From Tubiluchus corallicola (taxonomy: Eukaryota; Priapulida; Priapulimorpha; Priapulimorphida; Tubiluchidae), in the NCBI GenBank assembly GCA_030141605.1, contig JAQGDQ010000004.1:1176001-1240000 (forward strand): a DNA stretch of 64,000 nt, written 5' to 3'. Made by a program: the position numbers and the translations under genes. The notes under the pieces are model-generated. The model worked only from the letters and a program-made list of their open reading frames with translations, had not been told where the DNA came from and ran no database searches. Each line of letters begins with the position of its first letter. The first letter of the stretch is position 1. Below are positions 22,304 to 34,946 of the stretch, piece by piece.

Positions 22304-23221
22304 TTACTACTTAGAATTTGAAGTTACCATTTCACTACGGACAGCTTCAGAAAATAAGTGGAAAATAGAGGAAAAAATTACCAGTGTTTTGGTAATTTTT
22401 CGAGTTAAATCTTCTTAAATTTCTATTTTCCCAAGCTTTGCCACAGATATTTTGCTCCTTTCAATTATCGTTCACAAACATTTAAGTCTGGTTTATTTTA
22501 ACGTTTTTTATTGGCTATTTCAAGTTTGTTGATCAGTCTTTTCAGTGTTGTTATGAACACTGTGCAACTTGCGAGCAAAGTTAATTTTTAACTTAAAGCA
22601 CAAAAAATGGATTAAGTTTCAGAGAAACCAACTTGAATTATTATATAGATTAGCTAGCGACAATTTTCCATGTATATGATACCAGGGTTGGGGCCAAGTC
22701 TAATCAGTCTTGGATATGGTGGCCAAATCTGTGGTTCTGTCTGGATTGAACAAAGTTTCGGTTTGATAAAAGGGCATAAAGAACGGCAGTGTGATAAGAA
22801 ATTAAACAGCTGCCTACTCTGTTAATGTGATCTGCATATTCATTTTGCTCTTTTTACATCGCTAGCAGTCAGCTGAACTCAGTCCAGTTACATTATTCTG
22901 GCTGTCTAATGCAAAAAGTGAATTTTAAAGTATATTTCAAAAAATTGCAAAGTTGAATTATATTAACTGGCAGCCCTTTTACTTATTTGAAAGATTCAGA
23001 TTAGAAAAACAAAATTCTTAGTAATAAAAGTAAATAGTTCCAATGCACTAGAAGCTGCCACGACATGTCTGTAAAAATACCCCAAAAAAATAATTATATA
23101 ATTAAGACTTGTTTGTGAAATAATGTAACATATTTTTACTGACCAATTATTCTTTGAACTCGTGTTATATATGCTCACTGGCATTTTGTATTGCAGATCT
23201 TAATTATAACAGCATTGCCTA
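22304..23221. other. upstream region of the neurobeachin gene
   Basis: AT-rich and without a credible ORF. It ends in a polypyrimidine-plus-AG context just before the ATG (listed separately). If that acceptor is real, most of this stretch is 5'UTR intron. Confidence 0.4.
23181..23196 (+). other. candidate 3' splice site of a 5'UTR intron
   Basis: gcattttgtattgcag, followed by 25 untranslated bases and then the ATG at 23222. The T-rich run and terminal cag fit the acceptors used by the neighbouring genes. The matching donor and first exon were not identified. Confidence 0.45.
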
Positions 23222-26200
23222 ATGTCTGAAGCTCCTACAGAATTGGAACAAACAGTTGGTTCTTCTCAGAAACCAATACTTATATCTGATAGACCTTCAG
23301 TGCCTGATCATTTTGATGATACACCTTTAGAAGCAGAAGACATGGCCACTGAAGTTGCAAAAGTAGAGCAAGAGGTTTCCGAGTCTCTGAATCCAGAAAA
23401 AACGGCTTATGTTCTTGAGAAGCAGGAACATGTAGTCGATGCATCCTTAGAAGTGGGACAAGCAGCGGCCGCCGCTTCAGAAAAGGTAACAATAGCTAGT
23501 GTATCACCTGAATCACTTCACTTGTCTGCAGGACCAGAAGAGATAGTTGAGGATGCAGCAACAACAAAAAAGCTCATTGAAGCATCAGCACAACCAGAAC
23601 AAGTATCTAACACATCTGCAAAATCGAAAGACATAGCTGAGAAATCTGCATGTCTTGAACAAGTTGAAATACCTGCTGTGTCATCTAACTTGCAACAAGG
23701 AGCCAATACACCTCTGAAACCAGAACACGTAGCTGCTGTTACCTCAACAGAAGAGGTGTTGATGATGAACCAGAATGATCAGTTAAAATTTGCTGTGTTA
23801 ATTTCTCTTGTTGAGGTTGGTGAAGTTTCTCATAAAGATGTCATGAATACCATTTTGCAGTTACTTGTTGGCGGGCAATTTGATTTTGAGTCTAACTTTA
23901 TTATACAAGATCCTGAAAATGTGACTAGACTCCTTGAGCTACTGGATCATTGCCCAGCAAGCTTGCAAGCAGAAGTTTGGACATTGTTCATTGGAATTGT
24001 CAAAAAGAGTGTTCGCAACCTTCAAGCATGTGTTGACGTTGGATTGATTGAAAAATCTTTAGAACGTCTGAGAACTGCTGATGCAGCTGTCGCAGCATTA
24101 CTAGTTGAACTTATTGGAGTTTTAGCTAGCTACAGTATATCTGTAAAGGAATTAAAAAAACTTTTTGGCTGCTTTAAGGCCAATAAGAAAAAATGGCCAA
24201 AATATACAAGTAAGCTACTCCAAGTTCTCAAACACATGCCCCAACGGCATGGCCCAGATGCATTTTTTAATTTTCCAGGTACATTAGGTTCGTGTATTGC
24301 TCTGCCTCCAATATCAAAATTTCCTTATCAGCTTGGTTGGACATTTTCTTCGTGGTTTCGATTGGATCCTATTAACAATGCTGCACAAGAGACGGATAAG
24401 CCCTACTTGTATTGCTTTCGAACAAGCAAAGGCATTGGATATTCTGCACATTTTGTTGGCAACTGCTTAGTGCTCACAGCATCTAAGTTAAAAGACAGAG
24501 GGTTTCAGCATTGCGTAAAGTACGAGTTTCAACCAAGGAAATGGTATCACCTAGCAGTTGTCCACATCTACAATCGTTGGACTAAAAACGAGGTGAAATG
24601 CTTTGTAAATGGCCAACTTGCATCGTACACTGAAATGGCATGGTCAGTTACTGTGAATGAGGTCCTTGATAAGTGCTACTTGGGTGCAACTCCAGAGCAC
24701 GATAAACAAAGGACATTCTGTGGTCAACTGTCAGCAGTGTATTTATTTTGTGAGGCTTTGAATGCCTACCAGATATGTGCAATGCATAAGCTTGGTCCAG
24801 GTTACGTTGGCCAATACCGATTTGAAAATGAAAGCAAAGTCTCGTTGAGTGATAACCTAAAAAGAGTCCTTTACGATGGAAAATTGTCAAGCACCATTGC
24901 TTACATGTATAGCCCTGTGAACTGTGATGGTCAGCTGTGTTTGCAGTCAGCACCAAGAGGAGCACCATCAGTGTTTCTGCACAATGCCCATGCAATGATG
25001 GTGCAAGATGTAAAATCTATTATTACACATTCCATCCATAGCGTACTACATTCCATTGGTGGCATTCAGGTGATACTTCCGTTGTTTGATCAATTGGATT
25101 GTGTACAGGAAGGTATTTCTGGTGAAAAAGAAACTGTCGATTTTGAGATATGTTCCACTCTTCTGGAATTTATCTGCGATTTAATGGAAAATTCAGCAGT
25201 TGTCCAACAGCAAATGTTGCAAAATAAAGGATTTCTTCTGATCAGTTATATGCTGCAGAAAGCTAGCAGAGAGCATATTTCAGAAGCTGTACTAGATTCT
25301 TTCCTAAGAATGGCAAAGTTTCTGGTGGTCCTTCCGCAAGGTGCTCTTCTTCTAAAGCAGCTTTTGGATCACATTTTATTCAATCCAGTTTTATGGATTT
25401 ATTCTTCGGTAGATGTGCAGCGTAAACTTTACACGTATCTATCAATGGAATTTGCTGCAGACACTGCTATTTATACGAGCATTCGTCGAGTAAGTGCAGT
25501 GCTGCAAATGATGCATACTCTTAAACACTATTACTGGGTGGTTAATCCTACAAATCGTAGTGGAATTATACCAAAAGGTATAGACTCTGCCAGACCATGC
25601 ACGGAGGATGTGTTGATGATCAGGTCATATATGTTGCTTTTTGTTAAACAACTGGTGTTGAAAGGGCCTGGTATCCAAGAAGAGGAGCTTCAGAGTATCC
25701 TAAACTATTTGACAACGATTCATGAGGATGAAAACTTGCAGGATGTTCTGCATTTGCTTGTCGAGTTAATGGGGGAACAACCTTCTAATATGATTCCAGC
25801 ATTCGACAAGAAGAACGGCATTCAAACCATTCTGAAATTGCTAGCATCTCAAAATGAAATTATTAGAATTCAGGCACTGAAATTACTGGGTTATTTTCTG
25901 ACTAGAAGTACAGCAAAACGCAAACATGATGTGATGCATCCACATAACTTATTCACGCTTGTTGGCAACAGGTTGCTACTTCACACCGATCGGTTGTCGT
26001 TGCCTATTTATAATACACTGTATGAGATACTGATTGAGCGCATGAATAGCCAAGTAATTACAGGCCGCCATGCAGAGCCTGAATCTCACTACAGGTTGGA
26101 AAATCCTGTTATATTGAAAGTCATGAGCAATTTGATTAAGCAATCTAAACAAGTGCCAGAAACACTTGAACTAAAAAGATTGTTTTTATCTGACATGACG

Positions 26201-29200
26201 TTACTTTGTAATAACAACAGAGAAAATCGGCGAACAATCTTACAAATGTCAGTTTGGCAAGAGTGGTTGTTTGCAATGACGTATATTTTTCCGACAACAC
26301 CAGAAGAACATAAAGTAGCTGATATGGTTTTCTCATTATTTCGAATGTTGTTACATCACGCAATAAAATATGAATATGGTGGCTGGAGAGTTTGGGTAGA
26401 TACTCTTGCAATCGTTCACTCGAAAGTTTCATATGAAGAGTTTAAATTACAGATGAATCAGCGGTATCGACAGTATGAACAACAGAGAGTAGAAAATCTT
26501 AGTGATCCTAAAGAACTGGTTTATAAACCAATAAGCACTATTTCTGGCATTAGTGACTATACACAAAGTTATGGTTCTAATGGAGAGAAACTACCAAGTG
26601 GAGATGTTACCGTCGAAGCAGATGTAGAACATGTGGTGAGAGGGTTGATCGATAGGGTTGTGAGTCATATAAATACAAGCAGCTTAGAAGCGGTACAATA
26701 TGAAGCTGACAAAGCGGAACGTCAAGAATGTGTTCAAGCTTCATCTACATATGATGGATTTCCGGAACAGGCCATCAAAACGGTTCTTAGTAAGTCCACT
26801 GACAGAGAGGAAAATAAAAGCAGTGCCTTTAGCTTAAATCCTTCGGTCAGTGAAGATGCTACACCTCAGCATTCCAAAGGGAAACACATATTTGAAGCAA
26901 GCAGAGTGAGACCTCCATTCAGAATTCCGGAATTTAAATGGTCTCCCATTCATCAGCGATTGTTATCGGACTTGTTATTTTCTTCTGAAACAGACCTGCA
27001 GGTATGGAGAAGTCACACAACAAAAACAGTTATCGAGTTTGTTAATTCAAGTGAAAATCATGTTTTTGTCCAAAATGCTGTTCATATGGTGTCTCAGTTG
27101 TGTGATAATCTCATCACTGCATGTGGAGGATTGTTACCATTGCTTGCTTCAGCTACCTCTCCAACTAATGAAGTAGACGTTATCGAGCCAACTCAGGGTA
27201 TGTCTATTGAGTCGGCCGTGTCATTTTTGACTCGTTTGATGAATATGGTTGATATCCTTGTTTTTGCAAGTTCATTAAGTTTTTCTGAATTAGAGCATGA
27301 GAAGAATATAGCAAGCGGTGGAATTTTACGACAGTGCTTAAGATTGGCTTGCACTTGTGCAGTGAGAAATTGCTTGGAATGTCGTCAAAGAATCCGTTCT
27401 CGTAGTGGTTCTACAGGACCCCCATCCCCACAGCCTAATCAGGAAAATGTAGATCCTATACATTCTCTCATTGGCGGCGCTCAACCGTCTGCTAAAAATA
27501 TTGTAGACCATCTTGGCAGTCAAAACTGTCCTATTAAGGATACTGAGAAACTTCTGCAAGACTTGGACATAAGTCGATTACGTGCAGTTGTATATCGCAA
27601 TGTAGAAGATAGTAAAGCATCACAATATTTAGCTCTGGCCATTGTCTATTTTGTGTCTGTATTGATGGTGTCTAAATACAGGGATATCCTTGAACCACCT
27701 GGAATTGTGAGAACACCAAAGTCAGATAATAGTCACTCGTCTGTTTTGAAAGATGTTGCATCTGATAAGAGCAAAGAAAGCAGTCTTGTCAATTCGCATG
27801 TCAATGCATCTCATGATGGTGCTGATTCTGGGGTGTTAGCACATATGTCTAATGCACATAGCATTACTGTTGCAAAATTGCCAGAATCAGTAGTGGAAGT
27901 TACTGCAGTCATTCACGAGACTAATAATAAGAATAAGCCAAAATACAGTGTTGAGGAAAATGAAGTAGGGAATAAACTAGAACAAATTGAGAGCTACACT
28001 GAATCAGAAGTACATGAACATATCAGTGACTATAACATGAAAACTCCGGCTGCAATCAATGGTGCAGGTGTGAATGAGTTGGAATTAAAACATAAATCAA
28101 ACAGTGAGTTGCTGATACACAAGAGTGACCTTGAAGAAGAAAAAGCTGCTCATAGTTTACAGAAGGGCGAAATAGGCATTGACCCAGGTGTCGCATCAGT
28201 GTCTGGAATTGGACAGAACACAAAAGGTGTCTCTGCCATTCACAAAGAAATAAATGATAATACTGATCACCACACATCTGCCAAGTCAGAAACAGAAAAT
28301 GATACTGGTAAAAGTGTTGAATCGCAGAGAATTGATGATACACCAGTTGCTTCCATTAGTGTTGGAAGACAAGAAAATCTAAGCAGTGCTGTGGATAAAT
28401 CACAATTGGAGGAGCTGTCTTTTGCAACTTGGGACACCGTTTCAAATCAACAAGCAGATAATCTTACTGACAAACTAGAGAAGGCTCTTGGTACAGCAGC
28501 ACCGTTATTGCGAGAACTGATGATCGACTTTGCTCCTTATCTGTCAAAAACTCTGCTTGGATCTCATGGGCAAGAACTTTTAGTTGCTGGTAAAGGTTTA
28601 TCTACTATGAAGTCAAGCACATCTGTTGTGGAACTAGTCATGTTACTGTGTAGCCAAGAATGGCAAAATTCTTTGCAAAAACATGCTGGTTTGGCTTTTA
28701 TTGAACTGATAAATGAGGGGCGACTCTTGTCACATGCGATGAAAGATCATATAGTCAGAGTAGCTAATGAAGCAGAATTTATATTAAACAGGATGAGAGC
28801 TGATGATGTTGTGAAACATGCAGTATTCGAGTCACAGAGTGCTCAGGCAACATTGGAAAGAAAAGAAGAAGAACACTTATGTGATCATTTAGTGACAGCA
28901 GCTCGTCACCGTGATAATTATATTGCAAGCCGAAATTTGGAAAAGATTGGTAACATTTTGACAGACACGCATGGTGCTTGGGGCAAGCAAGAAATAAAAA
29001 AACCAGACTTTTGGAAGTTGGATACATGGGAAGATGATTTTAGACGTCGAAAAAGGCTTGCTCGGAATCCTTTTGGTACCACTCATCCTGAAGCTTCACT
29101 GAAAGCAGCTGTAGAACAAGGAAACAGTGACAGTTATATTACTCAAGCTAAGGAAGCACTATTTGCTCAAATGATAAACAGTGATGCTTCTGCGACGCAA

Positions 29201-31696
29201 GAGGTAGCAGATTTTTCAGATGATGGTGACTTTTCGGCAGTAGATGAACGTGAATTTATGGAGCAGGAACAGTTTGGTCCTGTGTCATTTAGTACAGATG
29301 CTAAACTGGTATCATTTGGCATTGCTGTGAAGGGAACTTTGTCTATCACTAGATGTGAAATGTTTTTTGAAATCAGTGAGAGTGATCCACATAATAAACA
29401 GCTTGATACTGATGTGCTAGCATACTGTGAGAGTCTTCATGGTAAATGGCATTTTTCTGAAATTCGGGCTATATTTTCGAGGCGATACCTTCTCCAAAAT
29501 GTGGGACTAGAAATTTTTTTAGCCAGCAGGACATCTGTTTTCTTTTCTTTTCCAGACTATACTATTGTTAAAAAAGTTGTGAATGCATTGCCAAGAGTGG
29601 GCGTTGGAGTGAAATATGGTATTCCACAGGCTAGGCGCTCTTCTTTGATGTCACCTCGGCAGTTACTGAAATCGTCTAACATGACTCAAAAATGGCAAAG
29701 ACGAGAAATCAGTAACTTTGAATATCTTATCTATCTTAATACCATTGCTGGCAGAACGTACCAGGATTTAAATCAGTATCCTGTTTTTCCATGGGTCATT
29801 ACAAACTATGAGTCGGAGGAATTAGACCTTGGTGATCCTAATAACTATCGTGACTTGTCAAAGCCTGTTGGTGCTCTTAATGAAGAGCGGCGCTCATTTT
29901 TTCAAGAGAGATACGAATCATGGGAGCACGACCAAGTACCTGCATTTCATTATGGTACTCATTATTCAACTGCAGCATTTACCCTCAATTGGCTTATTAG
30001 ACTTGAACCATTCACTACGGCTTTCCTGAATTTTCAAGGTGGCAGTTTTGATTTTGCTGACAGGGTATTTTCTTCTGTGAAAATTGCATGGCAAAATTGT
30101 CAACGTGATACCTCTGATGTAAAAGAATTAATTCCAGAATTCTTTTATTTGCCAGAAATGTTCCTTAACTTGAATAAATACAATTTAGGCACTCAAGATG
30201 ATGGAAAACTAGTAAATGATGTAGAGCTACCTCCTTGGGCTTCTTCTGCTGAAGACTTTGTGAAGAAAAATCGCATGGCGTTAGAGTCCGAATTTGTATC
30301 CTGCCAGTTACATCACTGGATTGACTTGATATTTGGTTATAAGCAGAAAGGCCCAGAAGCTGTTCGAGCAACAAATGTTTTTTATTATCTCACATATGAG
30401 GGTAGTATAAACTTGGAAGATATGACTGATGCAATACTGAAGCAGGCAATTGAAGGACAAATTAGGAACTTTGGCCAGACCCCATGTCAACTGTTAACTG
30501 AACCGCACCCACCACGTAGTTCAGCCATGCATATGACACCCATGATGTTTACTCAAATACCAGAAGATGTTTGCATGATGATGAAATTCTTGTCTAATTC
30601 TCCTATTTGCCACCTGTCATGCAATACACACAACACCTTGCCCCATCCGTCCGTCATAAGCATTAGTTGCAAGCAAGAATTTGCAGTCAACAAATGGAAT
30701 ATAAACTATGTGCCAAAATTTTCTGGAACTGTGCCCAGTCCAGCTACATTTAACCCAGAAAATAAAGATCCCAAGGCGCAAGAGCCACCACAGCTGCCGT
30801 TATTTATTGATCCTGTGTTGTCTGTTCCTGCTGCGAGTTACCGACGGAGTCTGGGTAATAATTTTGATCAAAGATTGCAGATGCGATCCAATTGTTTTGT
30901 CACAACTATCGACAGCAGATTTATTATTGCATGTGGATTCTGGGATAAAAGCTTCCGTGTGTTCAGCATTGAGCAGGCAAAGATCGTTCAAACCGTGTAT
31001 GGTCACTTCGACATTGTTACATGCATTGCTCGATCTGAATGTAATATCACGTCTGACTGTTACATAGCAACAGGCTCCATGGATGCAACTGTTTTATTAT
31101 GGCACTGGAATGCTAAATTGCAGTGCATTGTAGGAGATAACAACATAGCTAGTGAATCTCCAATGCCTAGAGCAACATTAACAGGACATGACCAACTGGT
31201 AACATGTGTTGTGGTTTCAGCTGAACTTGGTGTAGTTGCTAGCTGTTCTAGAGATGGGCCAAGCTTGATTCACACAGTTAATGGCGAATTACTGCGGTCA
31301 CTTGAAGCACCGTTCAACTTTGTTTCTCCGGAAATCTTAATGCTTTCTCGTGAAGGCTTACTGATAGTGAAATATAATGCTGGGAACATGAGCTCTTTTT
31401 CTATGAATGGAAGAAATTTAAAATGTGTTTCTCACAATGATGCGATTCAGTGTATGTGTCTAAGTCGAGATGGTGAGTACTTAATCACTGGAGGTAATAA
31501 AGGCATAGTAGAAGTGTGGAGAACATATGATCTTAATCTTCTGTATGCATTCCCATACTGCGATAGTGCTGTTCGCGCCGTTGCTCTGTCCATGTGTCAG
31601 AAGTATGTGTTGGCTGGAATAGCATCCGGTGCTGTAATGGTATTTCACATTGATTTTAACAAATGGCACCATGAGTTTCAAGAGAGATATAGTTAA
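23222..31696 (+). CDS. NBEA: neurobeachin/LRBA-family BEACH protein, full length, intronless
   Basis: 2824 residues, close to vertebrate neurobeachin and LRBA (about 2,850-2,950), in one open frame. Such proteins are large scaffolds on Golgi, endosomal and synaptic membranes that steer vesicle trafficking and anchor signalling enzymes. Order: acidic low-complexity N-terminus (1-185); armadillo-like start ([16 protein letters not shown], about 190); ConA/LamG-like domain (about 350-525, FNFPG...[18 protein letters not shown]); armadillo/DUF4704 region to about 1080; disordered linker; conserved block from [19 protein letters not shown] (about 1235-1495); second disordered linker (about 1495-1735); block with [12 protein letters not shown]-like [12 protein letters not shown] (about 1750-1990); PH-BEACH (about 2013-2130); BEACH (about 2150-2430, [46 protein letters not shown]); WD40 repeats to the end (FGHFDIVTC-type, [15 protein letters not shown]). 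It ends [12 protein letters not shown], as in LRBA/NBEA. Blocks resemble both paralogues, slightly more NBEA, so it is probably the invertebrate co-orthologue. The absence of introns is highly unusual. Confidence 0.97.
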   Translation: MSEAPTELEQTVGSSQKPILISDRPSVPDHFDDTPLEAEDMATEVAKVEQEVSESLNPEKTAYVLEKQEHVVDASLEVGQAAAAASEKVTIASVSPESLHLSAGPEEIVEDAATTKKLIEASAQPEQVSNTSAKSKDIAEKSACLEQVEIPAVSSNLQQGANTPLKPEHVAAVTSTEEVLMMNQNDQLKFAVLISLVEVGEVSHKDVMNTILQLLVGGQFDFESNFIIQDPENVTRLLELLDHCPASLQAEVWTLFIGIVKKSVRNLQACVDVGLIEKSLERLRTADAAVAALLVELIGVLASYSISVKELKKLFGCFKANKKKWPKYTSKLLQVLKHMPQRHGPDAFFNFPGTLGSCIALPPISKFPYQLGWTFSSWFRLDPINNAAQETDKPYLYCFRTSKGIGYSAHFVGNCLVLTASKLKDRGFQHCVKYEFQPRKWYHLAVVHIYNRWTKNEVKCFVNGQLASYTEMAWSVTVNEVLDKCYLGATPEHDKQRTFCGQLSAVYLFCEALNAYQICAMHKLGPGYVGQYRFENESKVSLSDNLKRVLYDGKLSSTIAYMYSPVNCDGQLCLQSAPRGAPSVFLHNAHAMMVQDVKSIITHSIHSVLHSIGGIQVILPLFDQLDCVQEGISGEKETVDFEICSTLLEFICDLMENSAVVQQQMLQNKGFLLISYMLQKASREHISEAVLDSFLRMAKFLVVLPQGALLLKQLLDHILFNPVLWIYSSVDVQRKLYTYLSMEFAADTAIYTSIRRVSAVLQMMHTLKHYYWVVNPTNRSGIIPKGIDSARPCTEDVLMIRSYMLLFVKQLVLKGPGIQEEELQSILNYLTTIHEDENLQDVLHLLVELMGEQPSNMIPAFDKKNGIQTILKLLASQNEIIRIQALKLLGYFLTRSTAKRKHDVMHPHNLFTLVGNRLLLHTDRLSLPIYNTLYEILIERMNSQVITGRHAEPESHYRLENPVILKVMSNLIKQSKQVPETLELKRLFLSDMTLLCNNNRENRRTILQMSVWQEWLFAMTYIFPTTPEEHKVADMVFSLFRMLLHHAIKYEYGGWRVWVDTLAIVHSKVSYEEFKLQMNQRYRQYEQQRVENLSDPKELVYKPISTISGISDYTQSYGSNGEKLPSGDVTVEADVEHVVRGLIDRVVSHINTSSLEAVQYEADKAERQECVQASSTYDGFPEQAIKTVLSKSTDREENKSSAFSLNPSVSEDATPQHSKGKHIFEASRVRPPFRIPEFKWSPIHQRLLSDLLFSSETDLQVWRSHTTKTVIEFVNSSENHVFVQNAVHMVSQLCDNLITACGGLLPLLASATSPTNEVDVIEPTQGMSIESAVSFLTRLMNMVDILVFASSLSFSELEHEKNIASGGILRQCLRLACTCAVRNCLECRQRIRSRSGSTGPPSPQPNQENVDPIHSLIGGAQPSAKNIVDHLGSQNCPIKDTEKLLQDLDISRLRAVVYRNVEDSKASQYLALAIVYFVSVLMVSKYRDILEPPGIVRTPKSDNSHSSVLKDVASDKSKESSLVNSHVNASHDGADSGVLAHMSNAHSITVAKLPESVVEVTAVIHETNNKNKPKYSVEENEVGNKLEQIESYTESEVHEHISDYNMKTPAAINGAGVNELELKHKSNSELLIHKSDLEEEKAAHSLQKGEIGIDPGVASVSGIGQNTKGVSAIHKEINDNTDHHTSAKSETENDTGKSVESQRIDDTPVASISVGRQENLSSAVDKSQLEELSFATWDTVSNQQADNLTDKLEKALGTAAPLLRELMIDFAPYLSKTLLGSHGQELLVAGKGLSTMKSSTSVVELVMLLCSQEWQNSLQKHAGLAFIELINEGRLLSHAMKDHIVRVANEAEFILNRMRADDVVKHAVFESQSAQATLERKEEEHLCDHLVTAARHRDNYIASRNLEKIGNILTDTHGAWGKQEIKKPDFWKLDTWEDDFRRRKRLARNPFGTTHPEASLKAAVEQGNSDSYITQAKEALFAQMINSDASATQEVADFSDDGDFSAVDEREFMEQEQFGPVSFSTDAKLVSFGIAVKGTLSITRCEMFFEISESDPHNKQLDTDVLAYCESLHGKWHFSEIRAIFSRRYLLQNVGLEIFLASRTSVFFSFPDYTIVKKVVNALPRVGVGVKYGIPQARRSSLMSPRQLLKSSNMTQKWQRREISNFEYLIYLNTIAGRTYQDLNQYPVFPWVITNYESEELDLGDPNNYRDLSKPVGALNEERRSFFQERYESWEHDQVPAFHYGTHYSTAAFTLNWLIRLEPFTTAFLNFQGGSFDFADRVFSSVKIAWQNCQRDTSDVKELIPEFFYLPEMFLNLNKYNLGTQDDGKLVNDVELPPWASSAEDFVKKNRMALESEFVSCQLHHWIDLIFGYKQKGPEAVRATNVFYYLTYEGSINLEDMTDAILKQAIEGQIRNFGQTPCQLLTEPHPPRSSAMHMTPMMFTQIPEDVCMMMKFLSNSPICHLSCNTHNTLPHPSVISISCKQEFAVNKWNINYVPKFSGTVPSPATFNPENKDPKAQEPPQLPLFIDPVLSVPAASYRRSLGNNFDQRLQMRSNCFVTTIDSRFIIACGFWDKSFRVFSIEQAKIVQTVYGHFDIVTCIARSECNITSDCYIATGSMDATVLLWHWNAKLQCIVGDNNIASESPMPRATLTGHDQLVTCVVVSAELGVVASCSRDGPSLIHTVNGELLRSLEAPFNFVSPEILMLSREGLLIVKYNAGNMSSFSMNGRNLKCVSHNDAIQCMCLSRDGEYLITGGNKGIVEVWRTYDLNLLYAFPYCDSAVRAVALSMCQKYVLAGIASGAVMVFHIDFNKWHHEFQERYS

Positions 31697-31773
31697 ATTT
31701 AGTAGTCTGAATTTAGTGTGTCCTTTTGGGTTAGCAAGGTGTTTCAAATTCCAATAAGTAATTGCTAATAACT

Positions 31774-31779
31774 AATAAA
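31774..31779 (+). terminator. polyadenylation signal AATAAA downstream of neurobeachin
   Basis: Canonical hexamer 78 bases after the stop codon, within actaataaatgc. Other AATAAA-like sequences occur further on, so the site in use is not certain. No poly(A) tract follows. Confidence 0.45.
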
Positions 31780-34700
31780 TGCTAAAAATCAATTATAAAA
31801 AGCCGTCCTATGCTGTGCTGTTAGGGGTAAATGACTAAAAATTTGTGTTATGGATTTAGTCCTCTAGAGCATAGATTTTATAAATAATTTTTGAGTTAAC
31901 CAATATGTAGCATTTTTTAACTTACACTGTTTCTGATAACGTAAATGACATGCAAATTACATGTACTGGCTTACCTTGCACAGTTAATTCACTATTAATT
32001 TTGTGTGTATTTAAAATAATTTATGTATACATTACTTTAAAATATTGATTTTCTTTTTTAATCATGCCTTGAAAATACATTATGTTTATTAATAATAATA
32101 GTAATTCTAAAATGTTTACCAAGTGAATTTATGTATACTTAATACTATCGTCATAAGCAATTGAAATCTGCCATGTTACTAGTGATATATATCACTGGTA
32201 TTATTGTGATTTAGTTTTCTAATGGTTTTGTAATTGGCGTAGCTTGCTGTTTTTTAGTAGCTACTACATAACTAGATATAAGGCTAAGTGCACTACTGTA
32301 ACTTCTAATACTATTATTGCGCGTATGTGTTACCTACACATCTATTTCAGTTTCAAAACTCAGTGAAACTTGCATTAGGCAAATTTTAACACATACCTAA
32401 TTCTGTTGTAATTGATTGTGCGATATTATTTACTATATTATAAAAAAGAGATGTATCCAGTTTCCTAAGTAATTTGGTTTTAAACTAGACTGGAAATTGT
32501 GGATGTAGACAGTAGACACATTTGTTTATGAGGAACTGCACTCTCCTTATTGAACAAGAGTGTAATAAAATTCTTTGGTATCCATTACCTCTCTGAATTC
32601 AGCTAAAAGCGTTAAAGATATAATACCCAGCAATAGCTGAATGGCATAATGTCAATAAGTCATTATATAATCTTGTTGATACTTGAGCAGTGTAAACAGA
32701 AAAGCGGTCCACTCTGTAATGGAAATGCGAGACACTAGTTTACAAACAGAATTAACGTGCCTTATATTTTAGAATAGCTAGAGCAAAGCATATACATACA
32801 CTATATATAATAACAATATAATAAATGAGTTAAAACTGTTCTGTTTTGGAATACCAAACAGTCCCAAACTATTAGTTGCAGCCTGTTAGTTCTTTTATTT
32901 TTTGCAGAACTTTTCATGTAACAACAATGTGCACTATTTCAGATACATTTTATTTCTTTTGTTCCTCTACTTGGTCTATCGAATAATTAAATTGTTAATG
33001 ATACTTTGTGATAGCAGATAAATGTGTGAAGTGCGTCTTATTATTGTAACAGTTCACTAGTCTAATGTCCTATTCTAATTTGATGTGGCAGTTTAGTGAT
33101 AGCTGCAAGTTTATTATCTGCAAATTTCATTTCATACAAGTGAACTTACTTTTTTACAAGACAATTTCTTTGTTATTATTATGTATCTGAGAAACTTTTG
33201 CCTTTGTGCTGCTTAATAATAATAGTTTTGGTATCTGTTAGGTAGTAGTACATTATATAAGCTCATTCTTACTGATTTGACTTAAACATTTTAGTTTTCT
33301 TCACTGATACAAATTCAGCATGTAATTTTGCAAAAAAAGTTTAACATGAAAACTATGAACAACTTTTTTGTAGAGCTTTGTTTTTGCAATGTTTTTGCAA
33401 TGCCTTTCTTCTGTATCGATTCATTATAATCTTGCCATAATTTCACTGGTTTGTGAACAGTTTCTGGGATTTTTTTAGACAAACCGACTGGTAAACAATT
33501 CATTTAGGCCTACAAACACCACTAAACCAAGATTTATAGAATATTTGAAGAGCATAATACTGTATTCTGATAGCTTACTTGGCATTAGTTCTGTTTTGTG
33601 CTTTCTGGATAGAAAAGTTTATCAATACAGTTGGTGTGGTCATGGTGTTAATTTTGTTGATAATTGTGTAGACAAAAGATGTATCTCGTTGCAGTGATTT
33701 TACAGTTTTTTGCAGTTTATCAGTATCTGTAAGTATAATCAATTTTTTGTGTTGTGTAATGATTGCCCGAGTGCATTGTTTTACTTTTTGAAAACCTAAT
33801 GTGAATTGTTACTTATATCTAGTTATAAATGTTATTCAGTTATCACTCTATGTTTTCAAATTATCACTGAACCATTCCACATAGATAGTGCATTACGAAA
33901 TATGAATCACTTGTGATTAATGTTATAAATATCTGATAATAAAGTTAATAATAATAATTATTATTATTTTAATTGCTGATCTTTACTTAACTAAAAATTC
34001 ATTGTAATGAAAAAATTTCAAAGACTTAACCCCCTGTGTAAAAACACATGTGTCATTGTAACTTCCTATACATTTATTCATTTTAGATAAAAACACATTA
34101 CAGATATGGAAATGCCAATTTCTCTACCTATGTAGATAAGAACTGTACAATAAAAACTTGTGTATTATTGACATTACATGTATTCAAGAAACAGCACTAT
34201 CGTAGAGTCTACTGAATGATGCATTTTTGATACATTTACCAACTTAGGCTTGTCAGTAAAACCTTTAAGACAATTTTTATGGTTTTAGCACAATTCTTAA
34301 CTTTTGATACACTAATACGATCAATACACTAACACAATCTTTGTTCATACAACCTCTGAATTACCAACTGTAGCTATACAAATTTACGTACTCCATACAA
34401 AATTATCCTTAAATATTACTTGATTAGCCAATAAAGATGGAAAAATTGGATATAATGTTTAAGTTGTATTAATCAACTTCCAGTCACTTGGATGCAACAG
34501 TGCCTGATAAAACTCCATGCAGCAGAGCAGTAATTATTAATATTCACTTGCACTTGTGCTTATTCTGTGCATTGCTATGTGTGTCACGCAACATCAAAGT
34601 TCAAGTTTTTAAATTACTTAGTTTATAAATTTCTGCAGTAGAAGTCTGTCACTAATGCAGTGGAAATTGCAGGGGAAAGTATTGACTTATTGATAAGTGC

Positions 34701-34946
34701 TTGTACTTTAATACAGTAAACTGTATATGTACATTGCCAGAGCAATTATAAGCTATACATTCACTGTACACCACAAACCTGTGTGGCAGTAACAAAAGTT
34801 TAGCAGTCAAACTAGTAATATAATATTTGTTATTAAACTTATGCTCCATTAATATAACGCATCTGACAAAAGGAGATATACTTCCTTTCATGACAGTCTT
34901 TTAAAAGCAGTATAATTTAAATGCAATATCCTAGAGATCTTTTCCA
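31780..34946. other. 3' flanks of two convergent genes
   Basis: The region between the stops of neurobeachin (plus) and the ML-domain gene (minus) presumably holds both 3'UTRs. It is very AT-rich. I see no ORF with recognisable similarity, no RNA gene and no clear transposon. A short (AAT)n/(ATT)n palindromic tract sits near 33946. Confidence 0.5.
33946..33969. repeat. (AAT)n-(ATT)n palindromic microsatellite
   Basis: Four AAT units run directly into their inverted complement, forming a self-complementary hairpin-capable tract. Confidence 0.8.

Noticed and set aside
24648-24995. Minus-strand ORFs of 60-115 codons antisense to neurobeachin
   Set aside because: These are shadows of the long coding frame with no independent start, splice or similarity support.
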